Assembly (NCBI RefSeq): GCF_900106055.1
Contig: NZ_LT629792.1
Span: 496,001 to 560,000, forward strand
Reading direction: 5' to 3'
Length of the DNA stretch: 64,000 nt
DNA from: Schaalia radingae
GTDB taxonomy: Bacteria > Actinomycetota > Actinomycetes > Actinomycetales > Actinomycetaceae
The translations under genes were made by a program, and so were the position numbers. Numbering within the stretch: the stretch's first letter is position 1; each line of letters begins with the position of its first letter. Below are positions 1 through 8,402 of the stretch, piece after piece. The notes below the pieces were generated by a model. It had not been told where the DNA came from. It made no database searches and saw only the letters and a program-made list of their open reading frames with translations.

Positions 1-889
<889 letters not shown>

Positions 890-2014
890 GTGACCATCGA
901 GTTTTCTGAAGAAATACCAGCACTGCGCACCACTATGGAGAATATTCTGGCTGTCTCCCAGCCGGATAAGCTGCGATCCACGATTGCTGACTTGTCCAGG
1001 CAGGCGGCCGCACCTGACCTGTGGGATGACGTGGAACATGCGCAGGAAGTGACCACTGCACTGTCGCATGCGCAAAATGAACTCGAACGCCTCACCACCA
1101 TGGAAGAGCGTATTGACGACCTCGAAGCGATGGTGGAGCTGGCAGGTGAAGATTCCGATGAGTCGGGCGATCTGCTGGATGAAGCGGAAAATGATCTGCA
1201 GGCAATCCGTGATGACCTGTCATCGTTGGAAATCCGCACATTGCTGGATGGTGAATACGACGAGCGCAACGCCGTGGTCACCATTCGTTCAGGTGCCGGC
1301 GGTGTGGATGCCGCCGACTTTGCCGAAATCCTCATGCGGATGTACCTGCGCTGGGCGGAGCGCCACGGCTATCCCACTAAAGTGATGGATACCTCGTACG
1401 CGGAAGAAGCCGGAATTAAGTCCGCTACCTTCGAGGTGCAGGCACCCTACGCGTATGGCACCTTGTCAGTGGAGGCCGGTACGCACCGTCTCGTGCGCAT
1501 CAGCCCGTTCGACAATCAGGGCCGACGCCAGACATCTTTTGCCGCCGTCGAGGTGATCCCGCTGATTGAGTCAACGGACCACATTGATATTCCTGAGTCG
1601 GATCTGAAAGTTGACGTCTTCCGCTCGTCGGGGCCTGGTGGCCAGTCCGTGAACACGACGGATTCGGCTGTCCGTATGACCCACGTGCCGACCGGCATTG
1701 TTGTGTCGATGCAGGATGAGAAGTCTCAGATCCAGAACCGCGCGGCAGCCCTGCGTGTGTTGCAGTCACGTCTGCTGGTGTTGCGTCACGAGGAAGAGCA
1801 GGCCAAGAAGAAGGAACTGGCTGGCGACGTGAAAGCCTCGTGGGGTGACCAGATGCGCTCCTATGTCCTGCAGCCCTATCAGATGGTCAAGGATCTGCGC
1901 ACCGAGTTCGAATCAGGGAACCCGCAGGACGTGTTCGACGGCGGTATTGACGATTTCATTAACGCAGGGATCCGCTGGCGCAAGAACCAGCAGAACGAAG
2001 CTGAATCGGCCTGA
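890..2014 (+). CDS. prfB: Peptide chain release factor 2
   Basis: Class I release factor that reads UAA/UGA and triggers peptide hydrolysis on the ribosome. It has 374 residues, normal length. The stop-codon recognition tripeptide SPF is at residues 205-207 ([13 protein letters not shown]) and the catalytic GGQ at 250-252 ([12 protein letters not shown]). The start is the GTG at 890, chosen because [14 protein letters not shown] matches the family N-terminus; the purine run GGGAGG directly abuts it, which is too close for a normal ribosome binding site. The frame is continuous, so the programmed +1 frameshift that autoregulates prfB in many bacteria is absent. It lies at the head of the prfB-ftsE-ftsX order common in Actinobacteria. 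Confidence 0.97.
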   Translation: MTIEFSEEIPALRTTMENILAVSQPDKLRSTIADLSRQAAAPDLWDDVEHAQEVTTALSHAQNELERLTTMEERIDDLEAMVELAGEDSDESGDLLDEAENDLQAIRDDLSSLEIRTLLDGEYDERNAVVTIRSGAGGVDAADFAEILMRMYLRWAERHGYPTKVMDTSYAEEAGIKSATFEVQAPYAYGTLSVEAGTHRLVRISPFDNQGRRQTSFAAVEVIPLIESTDHIDIPESDLKVDVFRSSGPGGQSVNTTDSAVRMTHVPTGIVVSMQDEKSQIQNRAAALRVLQSRLLVLRHEEEQAKKKELAGDVKASWGDQMRSYVLQPYQMVKDLRTEFESGNPQDVFDGGIDDFINAGIRWRKNQQNEAESA

Positions 2015-2025
2015 TGTGAGGTGGT

Positions 2026-2048
2026 GACGCGCGCAGAATGCGCGCGTC
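2026..2048 (+). terminator. GC-rich hairpin between prfB and ftsE
   Basis: A perfect 10-bp stem, GACGCGCGCA / TGCGCGCGTC, with a GAA loop lies 11 bases after the prfB stop. There is no T-tract, so it may be an intrinsic terminator of the T-poor actinobacterial kind or an RNA-processing or stability element separating prfB from ftsEX. Confidence 0.55.
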
Positions 2049-2129
2049 CGCGTGTCGCACGCCGGCCATGAGGGCGAATGCCCATAGTCTGACAATGATC
2101 TGTTGTCTGATGAAAACGGCGTTCTGTTC

Positions 2130-2819
2130 ATGATTCGATTTGACCACGTCACCATGGTGTACAAGCCGGGTGCGCGCCCCGCCCTCGACGATGTGTCCCT
2201 TGAGGTTGAGCGCGAAGAATTTGTCTTCCTGGTGGGCAAATCAGGTTCCGGCAAATCGACGTTCCTGCAGCTGGTGATGCGAGAAAATATCGCCACTTCG
2301 GGGCATGTGTGGGTTTTGGGGCACGATGTTGGTGAACTGACACGCTGGGCCGTGCCGAAACTGCGCCGCCAGATTGGAACGGTCTTCCAGGACTTCCGGC
2401 TGCTCGAATCAAAGACCGTGTATGAGAACGTCGCCCTGGCCATGCAGGTCATCGGAAAACCCAAGCACGCGATCCAGACGGCTGTACCGGACGTGCTGGA
2501 ACTGGTGGGACTGTCCGGTAAGGAAAAACGCCTGCCTCACGAACTGTCCGGCGGTGAGGAACAGCGCGTGGCGATCGCGCGCGCAATGGTAAATCGGCCG
2601 TCCCTGTTGCTGGCTGACGAGCCGACCGGCAACCTTGACCCGGATACGTCGCTGGGCATCATGCGCCTGCTTGACCGCATTAACCGCAACGGCACCACTG
2701 TTGTGATGGCCACGCACGACGCCGACATCGTCAACCAGATGCGTAAACGCGTCATCGAGCTTCAGGACGGCACAGTGGTGCGCGATCAGTCCCGTGGTGT
2801 CTATGGAGCAGCAAGGTGA
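2130..2819 (+). CDS. ftsE: Cell division ATP-binding protein FtsE
   Basis: ABC-type ATPase that pairs with FtsX at the divisome and drives activation of a peptidoglycan hydrolase. It has 229 residues from the ATG at 2130, chosen because [14 protein letters not shown] is the family start; a longer TTG start at 2103 is possible. Walker A GKSGSGKS is at about 36-43, the signature LSGGE at about 139, Walker [11 protein letters not shown] with D163/E164, and a switch histidine in ATHD. FtsE-type replacement of the usual Q after LSGG by E is present. It is followed after 7 bases by ftsX. Confidence 0.96.
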   Translation: MIRFDHVTMVYKPGARPALDDVSLEVEREEFVFLVGKSGSGKSTFLQLVMRENIATSGHVWVLGHDVGELTRWAVPKLRRQIGTVFQDFRLLESKTVYENVALAMQVIGKPKHAIQTAVPDVLELVGLSGKEKRLPHELSGGEEQRVAIARAMVNRPSLLLADEPTGNLDPDTSLGIMRLLDRINRNGTTVVMATHDADIVNQMRKRVIELQDGTVVRDQSRGVYGAAR

Positions 2820-2826
2820 TCGAGGG

Positions 2827-3741
2827 ATGAAACTACGCTTTATCTTTTCCGAGGTCGGCAAAGGCCTGACCCGTAATCGCGCGATGTCGGTGGCCGTCAT
2901 CATCGTCACCTTCGTGTCACTGCTGTTCGTCGGCGTGGCCGGCCTGGCGCAGATGCAGGTCAACCGCATGAAGTCCGACTGGTACGACAAGATCGAAGTG
3001 TCGATCTACATGTGCGCACAGGGCGATGAGATCCCCTCGTGTAACGCCGAGGAAGCCACCGGCGACCAGATTGACGCGGTGCGTACCAAGCTGACGTCCG
3101 GTGAGCTGGCCCCACTGATCAAGGACGTGTACGAAGAATCGAAGGAAGAAGCGTTCGAGAACTTCCAGAAAATCATGGGGGAGAACCCGATTACGCAGTG
3201 GACCACGGTGGACATGATGCCGATTTCGTTCCGCGTGCGCCTGGTTGACCCACAGCAGTATTCGATCATCAAGGAAGAATTCTCCGGCACTCCCGGCGTG
3301 GCGCAGGTCAAGGATCAGCGCGAAATTGTGGAGCCGCTCTTCTCCGTGATCGACAAAGCCAAGCTGATGTCACTGGGGCTGGCCGGCGTCATGATTGTGG
3401 CGGCCATCTTGCTGATCACAACGACGATCCGCCTGTCCGCGATGAGCAGGGAACGTGAGACGTCGATTATGCGACTTGTCGGTGCGTCCTCGCTGTTCAT
3501 TCAGGCTCCCTTCATGATTGAGGGTGCTCTGGCCGCTCTGACTGGCGCGCTGCTCGCTGTCGGGTCGCTCTTCCTGGGTGTGAAGTTTGTGATCGGCGGG
3601 TGGATCGCTCCGGCGTTCAAGTGGACAAGCTTTGTCGGCATGCGCGAAGTGTGGATTATGACTCCGGTGCTGGTTGTGGCAGCGCTGCTGCTGGCGGTAG
3701 TCGCGTCGGCATTCTCGCTGGCAAAGTACACGAAGGTTTAA
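2827..3741 (+). CDS. ftsX: Cell division protein FtsX
   Basis: Membrane partner of FtsE. It has 304 residues from the ATG at 2827 (MKLRFIFSEVGKGLTRNRAMS), with GAGGG just upstream. Layout: cytoplasmic N-tail, TM1 at about residues 20-42 (SVAVIIVTFVSLLFVGVAG), a large extracellular loop of about 120 residues (45-170), then three C-terminal membrane segments, the usual four-TM FtsX fold. The extracellular loop holds two cysteines (YMCAQGDEIPSCN), possibly disulfide-forming. The loop is the expected docking site for the coiled-coil hydrolase encoded next. Confidence 0.95.
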   Translation: MKLRFIFSEVGKGLTRNRAMSVAVIIVTFVSLLFVGVAGLAQMQVNRMKSDWYDKIEVSIYMCAQGDEIPSCNAEEATGDQIDAVRTKLTSGELAPLIKDVYEESKEEAFENFQKIMGENPITQWTTVDMMPISFRVRLVDPQQYSIIKEEFSGTPGVAQVKDQREIVEPLFSVIDKAKLMSLGLAGVMIVAAILLITTTIRLSAMSRERETSIMRLVGASSLFIQAPFMIEGALAALTGALLAVGSLFLGVKFVIGGWIAPAFKWTSFVGMREVWIMTPVLVVAALLLAVVASAFSLAKYTKV

Positions 3742-3753
3742 AGCGAGGGTGCG

Positions 3754-5118
3754 ATGAGTCAGGTTCGTCAGGTTCGAGGGCGCCGCCGCCGTGCCGCCCT
3801 CGCTGTGGGAACAACGGTTGCGTTTATCAGTGCTCTGGGCATCGCCGGCCGCGCTGATGGCGACGCGTTGGCAGCCCCAGCGCAGGCCGCGCCATCACCT
3901 GCAGTGCTGATGCCCGCAGCTGACGGTGATGATGATCGCGACTCGGTGGCTCGCAAGCAGGCGGACTCGGCTCAGCATATTGATGAGCTGACCAGTCAGC
4001 TTGAGGGAATTGATTCGTCACTGGCGCAGGTGTATGTGGATCTGGAACGTCTCAACGGTCAGATCCCGGGGGCTGAAGCTCAGTTGAAGTCAGCGCAGCA
4101 GGCGTTCGAGGCGGCTGACCGCCAGCACCAGTTGGCGCTTGACCAGCTCGACAGTGCTGAAGCTGAGCAGAGCCGTATCGCTCGGGAAATTGATGAAGCT
4201 GAAAAGCAGCAAGACGAAGCCAACCAGGCGATCGGTGCCCTCGCCCGTGAAATGTATCGCGGCGACATGTCCAGCCCTGAACTGCTGGCTCTGACCTCGC
4301 AGGGGACGGGAGAAATCGGGGATCGTGCAGCTGCAGCTGACACATTGATGCGTTCGCACACCCGTGCGCTCAATGAGGCTCTGGCGTTGAAGGCTCGCCA
4401 GGAAAACCAGGCGCAGCGTCAGGAAGCTGTCACGGAGCGGATCGCAAACCTTGAACAGACAGCACGCCAGGCATCCGAGCAGGCGCGCACCTCCAAGGAA
4501 GAAGCCGATAAGCATCTGAGCGAATTGACGGCGATGAAGTCGGATCGCGATCAGAAGAAGAAAGAATGGGAGAGCCAGAAGAAGACGGCTCAGAGCCAGT
4601 TGACCAAGTGGCAGGAAGAATTTGACGCGATGAGTGCCAAACTTGCTGAGATCGATGCCGCTAACCGCGCCGCAGCAGCTCAGCAGGCAGCCACGTCAGG
4701 TAACTTCGCACCTGCTGGATCCATGTTCACCTCTCCGCTGCATATTCCGCTGCAGATCACTTCTCCCTTTGGGTGGCGTCACCACCCGATTCTGGGTGTG
4801 GACAGGTATCACAACGGAACTGACTTTGCTGCTCCGTGTGGTTCTCCCCAGTATCCGATTGCTCCGGGGACGGTGGTGGCTGCTCAGCAGGAGACGGCCG
4901 GCGGCAACGTGCTGTACATCAACCACGGCATGATTAACGGTCATTCGTGGGTTTCTGCGCACGTGCACCTGTCGAGTTTCGCTGTGCCGGTGGGTGCTCA
5001 CGTGGACCGTTCGACCGTTGTGGGATATACCGGTGCGACGGGGTATGCGACCGGATGCCACCTGCACCTGTCGTTGATGCAGGACGGTGTGGACGTTGAT
5101 CCGACCGATTTCCTGTAG
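3754..5118 (+). CDS. Secreted coiled-coil M23 (LytM) peptidoglycan hydrolase, likely FtsEX partner
   Basis: Predicted Zn-dependent endopeptidase of 454 residues that would cut peptidoglycan cross-links at division. An N-terminal arginine-rich signal peptide (RGRRRRAALAVGTTVAFISA) leads into a long Ala/Gln/Glu-rich coiled coil at about 65-300. A LytM domain at about 328-454 carries the zinc and catalytic motifs: H353 and D357 in YHNGTDF, H403/H405 in AHVHLSS, and H436/H438 in CHLHLS. All are intact. The coiled coil plus LytM layout resembles E. coli EnvC, although EnvC itself is catalytically dead. It starts 12 bases after ftsX, so co-expression is likely. In mycobacteria the equivalent partner, RipC, has an NlpC/P60 domain instead. 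Confidence 0.9.
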   Translation: MSQVRQVRGRRRRAALAVGTTVAFISALGIAGRADGDALAAPAQAAPSPAVLMPAADGDDDRDSVARKQADSAQHIDELTSQLEGIDSSLAQVYVDLERLNGQIPGAEAQLKSAQQAFEAADRQHQLALDQLDSAEAEQSRIAREIDEAEKQQDEANQAIGALAREMYRGDMSSPELLALTSQGTGEIGDRAAAADTLMRSHTRALNEALALKARQENQAQRQEAVTERIANLEQTARQASEQARTSKEEADKHLSELTAMKSDRDQKKKEWESQKKTAQSQLTKWQEEFDAMSAKLAEIDAANRAAAAQQAATSGNFAPAGSMFTSPLHIPLQITSPFGWRHHPILGVDRYHNGTDFAAPCGSPQYPIAPGTVVAAQQETAGGNVLYINHGMINGHSWVSAHVHLSSFAVPVGAHVDRSTVVGYTGATGYATGCHLHLSLMQDGVDVDPTDFL

Positions 5119-5181
5119 AATGGGTGGCTGCTGAGTGAGCGGTGCTGGAGGGTACCCTCGTCAATCCTGGGAGGAGGGGAC

Positions 5182-5709
5182 ATGCCGAAGGACTGGAAGA
5201 AACCGAAACTGAGCGAGGCGCAGAAGCGCAAGGAAGATTCTGACGCGAAGAAGATGATTGCACGCAACAAGAAGGCGCTGCATGACTATTCGATAGATGA
5301 GTCGTTTGAGGCCGGTCTTGTCCTGTCCGGGACCGAGGTCAAGGCGCTGCGGATGGGACGCGCGTCGCTGGTTGATGCGTGGGTGGAAGCGCGCGATGGG
5401 GAAGCGTGGCTCTATCAGGCGAATATTCCCATGTATTCGCAGGGTTCCTGGAACAATCACACGCCGAACCGTAAGCGCAAGCTCCTGCTGCATCGTGATG
5501 AGATTGCACGTCTGGAACAGCGCAGCCAGGCCAAAGGTATGACGATTGTGCCGTTGGAACTGTATTTTGTGCGCGGGCGCGTCAAGGTTGAGATTGCGCT
5601 TGCCCAGGGCAAGCAGGAGTGGGACAAGCGTCAGGCGTTGCGCGAGGCTCAGGATAAGCGTGAGGCGGAGCGTGCGATGCGGCGCTACGTGAAGCAGGCT
5701 CGTCACTGA
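5182..5709 (+). CDS. smpB: SsrA-binding protein SmpB
   Basis: Binds the tRNA-like domain of tmRNA and delivers it to stalled ribosomes for trans-translation. It has 175 residues; the usual length is about 155-165, and the excess is a lysine-rich N-terminus (MPKDWKKPKLSEAQKRKE). Family motifs visible include IARNKKALHDY, GLVLSGTEVKALRMGRASL, LYQANIPMYSQGSWNNH, RKRKLLLHRDEI and the basic C-terminal tail needed for ribosome function (QALREAQDKREAERAMRRY). A strong ribosome binding site, GGGAGGAGGGG, precedes the ATG. Its RNA partner ssrA lies 125 bases downstream. Confidence 0.97.
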   Translation: MPKDWKKPKLSEAQKRKEDSDAKKMIARNKKALHDYSIDESFEAGLVLSGTEVKALRMGRASLVDAWVEARDGEAWLYQANIPMYSQGSWNNHTPNRKRKLLLHRDEIARLEQRSQAKGMTIVPLELYFVRGRVKVEIALAQGKQEWDKRQALREAQDKREAERAMRRYVKQARH

Positions 5710-5744
5710 CGAGGGTGGCCGGCCTTGCTGGTTTCAACTGGATA

Positions 5745-5773
5745 TTGAAAGTGTACCGACTGCTCGCTATACT
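5745..5773 (+). promoter_or_regulatory. ssrA promoter
   Basis: A near-consensus housekeeping promoter: -35 TTGAAA at 5745-5750, a 17-base spacer and -10 TATACT at 5768-5773. Transcription would start near 5780, giving a leader of about 55 nt before the mature 5' end of tmRNA at 5835. Confidence 0.8.
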
Positions 5774-5834
5774 TTGATGTCCGGCGCTGGTGACGCTGCG
5801 AAAGTGGCACAGCGACGGGTTTGTGAATTACATA

Positions 5835-6211
5835 GGGGATGATCGGTTTCGACGGTGGTCGTCAATCGAGGGGAAGCGGGTCGAGGACGCATGCTCATCT
5901 CGTCAACGATGCGTGCAAACCAATAGGTGCCGAACAGAATCGCACCGACTACGTTCTCGCCGCCTGATATTGCGGCTTGAGAGCCTTTAGTCCGTCAGCC
6001 CGGGTGATGCTCCCAGCCCGGATCCTGGCGTCGTTTCGGGAGCCACTGGATGGGCGCCTTGTCAGTGGGCGGTCGTCAACACTTAGCTGACTAAGCTTGC
6101 CTCATCTGGTTTGTCAGTAGAGGCGGGTCGAAAATCTTTTGGCAAACTGCACCCGGAGAAGACCTCGGGGGCGGCTGTCGGACGGGGGTTCGATTCCCCC
6201 CATCTCCACTA
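5835..6211 (+). ncRNA. ssrA: Transfer-messenger RNA (tmRNA)
   Basis: Rescues ribosomes stalled on broken mRNAs and tags the product for proteolysis. The 5' end GGGGATG (5835-5841) pairs with CATCTCC (6201-6207) to form the acceptor stem. The T-arm GGTTCGATTCC precedes the 3' end. The terminal ACTA suggests CCA is added post-transcriptionally. The resume codon is most likely GCC at 5929, giving the tag AEQNRTDYVLAA and TGA at 5965-5967; actinobacterial tags usually end in DYALAA, so DYVLAA is a small variation. The last 17 bases are repeated at 31702-31718, indicating that this gene is an integration site. Confidence 0.95.
6195..6211 (+). repeat. Left attachment repeat of the ssrA island (attL)
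   Basis: TCCCCCCATCTCCACTA, the end of tmRNA, is repeated exactly at 31702-31718, 25.5 kb away. The 3' ends of ssrA and tRNA genes are classical targets of tyrosine recombinases. The copy here completes a functional ssrA, while the copy on the right is an isolated fragment. Confidence 0.8.
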
Positions 6212-6213
6212 AC

Positions 6214-6264
6214 TGCCTGCTGGTGTTGATACAATTTCGCGCCAGCAGGTTTTGTTTTGCCTTT
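6214..6264 (+). terminator. Rho-independent terminator downstream of ssrA
   Basis: Stem CCTGCTGG (6216-6223) / CCAGCAGG (6242-6249), extendable by two more pairs including one G-U, followed by TTTTGTTTTGCCTTTTT. It lies immediately inside the island and would terminate the reconstituted ssrA gene, taking over from the terminator now found at 31720-31760. Confidence 0.8.
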
Positions 6265-6359
6265 TTGCTCCAAAAATTGCTTGTTTGCTCCCCTTGAATC
6301 CGTCCCAGGTCGGAACCTCCATAGCGTCCAAGAAGACATTCCAGGCTCATTACCCGCCC

Positions 6360-6524
6360 CGTCAGACAATGAAAGCGGTTTACGAGTGGCACAACAGTCA
6401 GACAGGTCGATGCCAGGACTGCGGTACTCGATTGGATCTTCAGGCTGACCATATAATCCCAAGAGAAGAACTCGGGGATGAGGCTGATTACCTTGAAAAC
6501 ATGATGTTTAGACGTTCATTTTGA
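6360..6524 (+). pseudogene. HNH nuclease fragment
   Basis: The reading frame contains QTMKAVYEWHNSQTGRCQDC, then GTRLDLQADHIIPREEL and ADYLENM. This is a CxxC zinc knuckle followed by the ADHIIPRE core of HNH endonucleases. Only the first zinc knuckle and the HNH core remain. The second CxxC pair, which normally follows LENM, has been replaced by FRRSF and a stop codon. Upstream sequence in the same frame (from about 6252) is not convincing protein. I read it as the remnant of a nuclease gene, probably cargo of the integrated element, truncated exactly where an imperfect copy of the ssrA terminator arm begins (6507). Confidence 0.6.
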
Positions 6525-6531
6525 TAAAAAG
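6507..6531 (+). repeat. Imperfect copy of the ssrA terminator arm
   Basis: TTTAGACGTTCATTTTGATA followed by AAAAG closely matches the left arm and loop of the terminator at 31718-31743 (one missing G and three other differences over about 25 bases). The core TAGACGTTCATT also occurs inverted at 32138-32149. It may mark a second, older integration junction. Confidence 0.5.
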
Positions 6532-6628
6532 CTGGTTTTGGGTGCAGCAGGTGCTTCTTGGTTGCACAACGGCTGCGGCGGGTGCACTGGGGTGCGGTGT
6601 GGGTGCCGGGCCCGCACTGCCACCTAAT

Positions 6629-6642
6629 ATGACTGTGGTCAT
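6629..6642. promoter_or_regulatory. Candidate operator upstream of the TetR gene
   Basis: Inverted repeat ATGAC-TGTG-GTCAT, 22 bases before the TetR start codon. TetR regulators commonly bind such a dyad to repress themselves and the downstream transporter operon. Assignment is by position and symmetry only. Confidence 0.45.
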
Positions 6643-6663
6643 GTTTAGTGTTACTCTATTTTT

Positions 6664-7245
6664 ATGGTTGATCGTCCACGGGTTCAGCGCAGGCGGGTCG
6701 CGACGCGGCAGCGGATTGTTGAGGTTGCTGTTGAGTTGTTTGAGTCGCAGGGTTTTGATGCCACTACTGTCGATCAGATCACCGAAGCGGCCGATATTGG
6801 CAAGGGAACGTTTTTCACGCATTTCCCGACGAAGGAAGGCGTGTTTTCGTTTCTGAGTGAGCATGTGCTCGAGATGATGCTGGGCGCAGATGACCCGTCG
6901 TTGCCTGCTGATGAGCAGGTGCGTGCCAGCTTTGCGGCAGCTGCCGAGTGGTTTGGTGATAACGAGGTTATTGCTCGCATGATGGTGTTGGCGCGGTTGC
7001 GTTCGGTGGGTAAGGTTGCTGCTAGTGCTGAGCGGGGGCGACTGTTTGAGTTTTTCGCTGAGTGCGCGCAGCGTGGTGTGGCTTCTGGGCAGTGGCGTGA
7101 TGTGCCTGTGCAGCAGATTACACACGGGCTTGCGGCGTGTTATTTTTCTTCGGTTGCGCTGTGGGCGTTGGAGCCTGAATCGCCTGGCTTGGGCGAGGTT
7201 TTTGATGCGCAATTGGATCTATTGCTTACCGGGATTCGTCGGTGA
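6664..7245 (+). CDS. TetR family transcriptional regulator
   Basis: A ligand-responsive repressor of 193 residues. The N-terminal helix-turn-helix spans about residues 10-55 (RQRIVEVAVELFESQGFDAT, then TVDQITEAADIGKGTFFTHF, then PTKE), a textbook TetR signature. The C-terminal ligand-binding domain is not assignable to a specific ligand. ATG at 6664 lacks an obvious ribosome binding site. Its stop overlaps the start of the MFS gene (GTGA), and that gene overlaps the phosphotransferase-like gene, so the three form one operon. The arrangement suggests that a drug or toxic metabolite induces efflux plus modification. Strand composition is markedly G/T-rich compared with flanking core genes, consistent with transfer. 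Confidence 0.9.
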   Translation: MVDRPRVQRRRVATRQRIVEVAVELFESQGFDATTVDQITEAADIGKGTFFTHFPTKEGVFSFLSEHVLEMMLGADDPSLPADEQVRASFAAAAEWFGDNEVIARMMVLARLRSVGKVAASAERGRLFEFFAECAQRGVASGQWRDVPVQQITHGLAACYFSSVALWALEPESPGLGEVFDAQLDLLLTGIRR

Positions 7246-8402
7246 TGGTGCTGCGCGCGTGCCCTCATGCCGCGTTGATTCCTGCTGCGGTGGGGATGGC
7301 GTGTTCTGGGTTGATGCACGCGATGGTGGCGGTGATGACGCCACGGATTGTGAGTGATTTTGCTGCGCCTGGGTTCTATTCCTGGGTTAATGGCACGTAT
7401 TTCGTTTTCTCTTTGGTCTTTTTAGTGGTGGGTGCTCCCTTGGCTGACCGGTGGGGTGCCCGTAGAAGTTATGCCTGTGGTCTCGCTATTTACGTCGTCG
7501 GGACTGTGTTTGCCGGCCTAGCTTCGTCGATGCTGGTTTTTCTGCTGGGTCGCCTCTTGCAAGGCATGGGTGCTGGTGTGGTGGTGCCGGCTGCGCTGTT
7601 GGTGGTAGGTGGGATGCCCGAGGGTGAGCGGGGCAGGGTCTTTGGTGTGCTCGGCTTGGTTCAGGTAGTTGCTCAAGTAGCTGGTCCACTTCTTGGAAGC
7701 TATTTTGCTGCTGGGCCAGGCTGGCGTTTCGGCCTGCTCGCTGTGGTCCCGGTGGCGGTGTGTGGTGTGGCATTAGCCCTGGTTCTTATTCCCCGCACAC
7801 CTCGCAGTACTCCTGCCGCTCACGGTAGCCACCGTTGGCGGCTATCGGCGGTGGTGCCGAGAGTGTCAGCTGGTGTGTTAACCAGGTTTTTTGTGTTATC
7901 GGCTATTGCTGGTGGGCTGATCGCGGTGGCGGTGACGTATCTGCCGTGGGAGTTGGATCGTCTTCATGGCATCGACTCGGCCGGTATGGGATTGTGGTTG
8001 GTGCCGTGTTTTCTCGCGGCGGCGGTGGGTAGCCTGACTGGTGGGATGTTCTCACAGTCTCGGTGGGGTTTGATTGTGTCTTTCGCGGTGGCCGCAAGTG
8101 GGGTGGGGGTTCTTGGTGCTAACTCGGTGGTGGCGTTGAGTCTGGGGGTGGCGCTGATCTGTGGGGGTTGCGCGGGGAGTTTGCCGATGATCTTGTCTGC
8201 CACCCAGGCGGTGGCTCCACCAGATCAGGTGGCAACAACATCGTCATGGGTGCAGTTAGGTCGACACGCTGGGGCAGCTGTTCTCGTACCCGCCTTCGGG
8301 GTGTGCACCAGGTTTTCGTTGGGAACAGCATCACTATGCATGGTCATTCTTGCCCTCCTGCTCACTGCGGGTGGGCTGGTAGTAGCAAGGAGTTCATCAT
8401 GA
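7242..8402 (+). CDS. MFS efflux transporter (drug:proton antiporter type)
   Basis: Integral membrane exporter of 386 residues with about 12 hydrophobic segments. The motif-A loop is GAPLADRWGARRSYACGLAI at about 65-85. Motif-C-like glycines are present in LVQVVAQVAGPLLGSYFAAG, characteristic of antiporters. The start is the GTG at 7242, overlapping the TetR stop by 4 bases; ATG at 7245 is an alternative. The stop overlaps the next gene's ATG at 8399. Context (TetR repressor upstream, antibiotic-phosphotransferase-like enzyme downstream) favours export of an antibiotic or related toxic compound. The substrate cannot be read from the sequence. Confidence 0.85.
   Translation: MMVLRACPHAALIPAAVGMACSGLMHAMVAVMTPRIVSDFAAPGFYSWVNGTYFVFSLVFLVVGAPLADRWGARRSYACGLAIYVVGTVFAGLASSMLVFLLGRLLQGMGAGVVVPAALLVVGGMPEGERGRVFGVLGLVQVVAQVAGPLLGSYFAAGPGWRFGLLAVVPVAVCGVALALVLIPRTPRSTPAAHGSHRWRLSAVVPRVSAGVLTRFFVLSAIAGGLIAVAVTYLPWELDRLHGIDSAGMGLWLVPCFLAAAVGSLTGGMFSQSRWGLIVSFAVAASGVGVLGANSVVALSLGVALICGGCAGSLPMILSATQAVAPPDQVATTSSWVQLGRHAGAAVLVPAFGVCTRFSLGTASLCMVILALLLTAGGLVVARSSS

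Noticed and set aside
890..970. Programmed +1 frameshift in prfB
   Set aside because: The frame is continuous with no in-frame TGA near codon 25, so no frameshift is needed.
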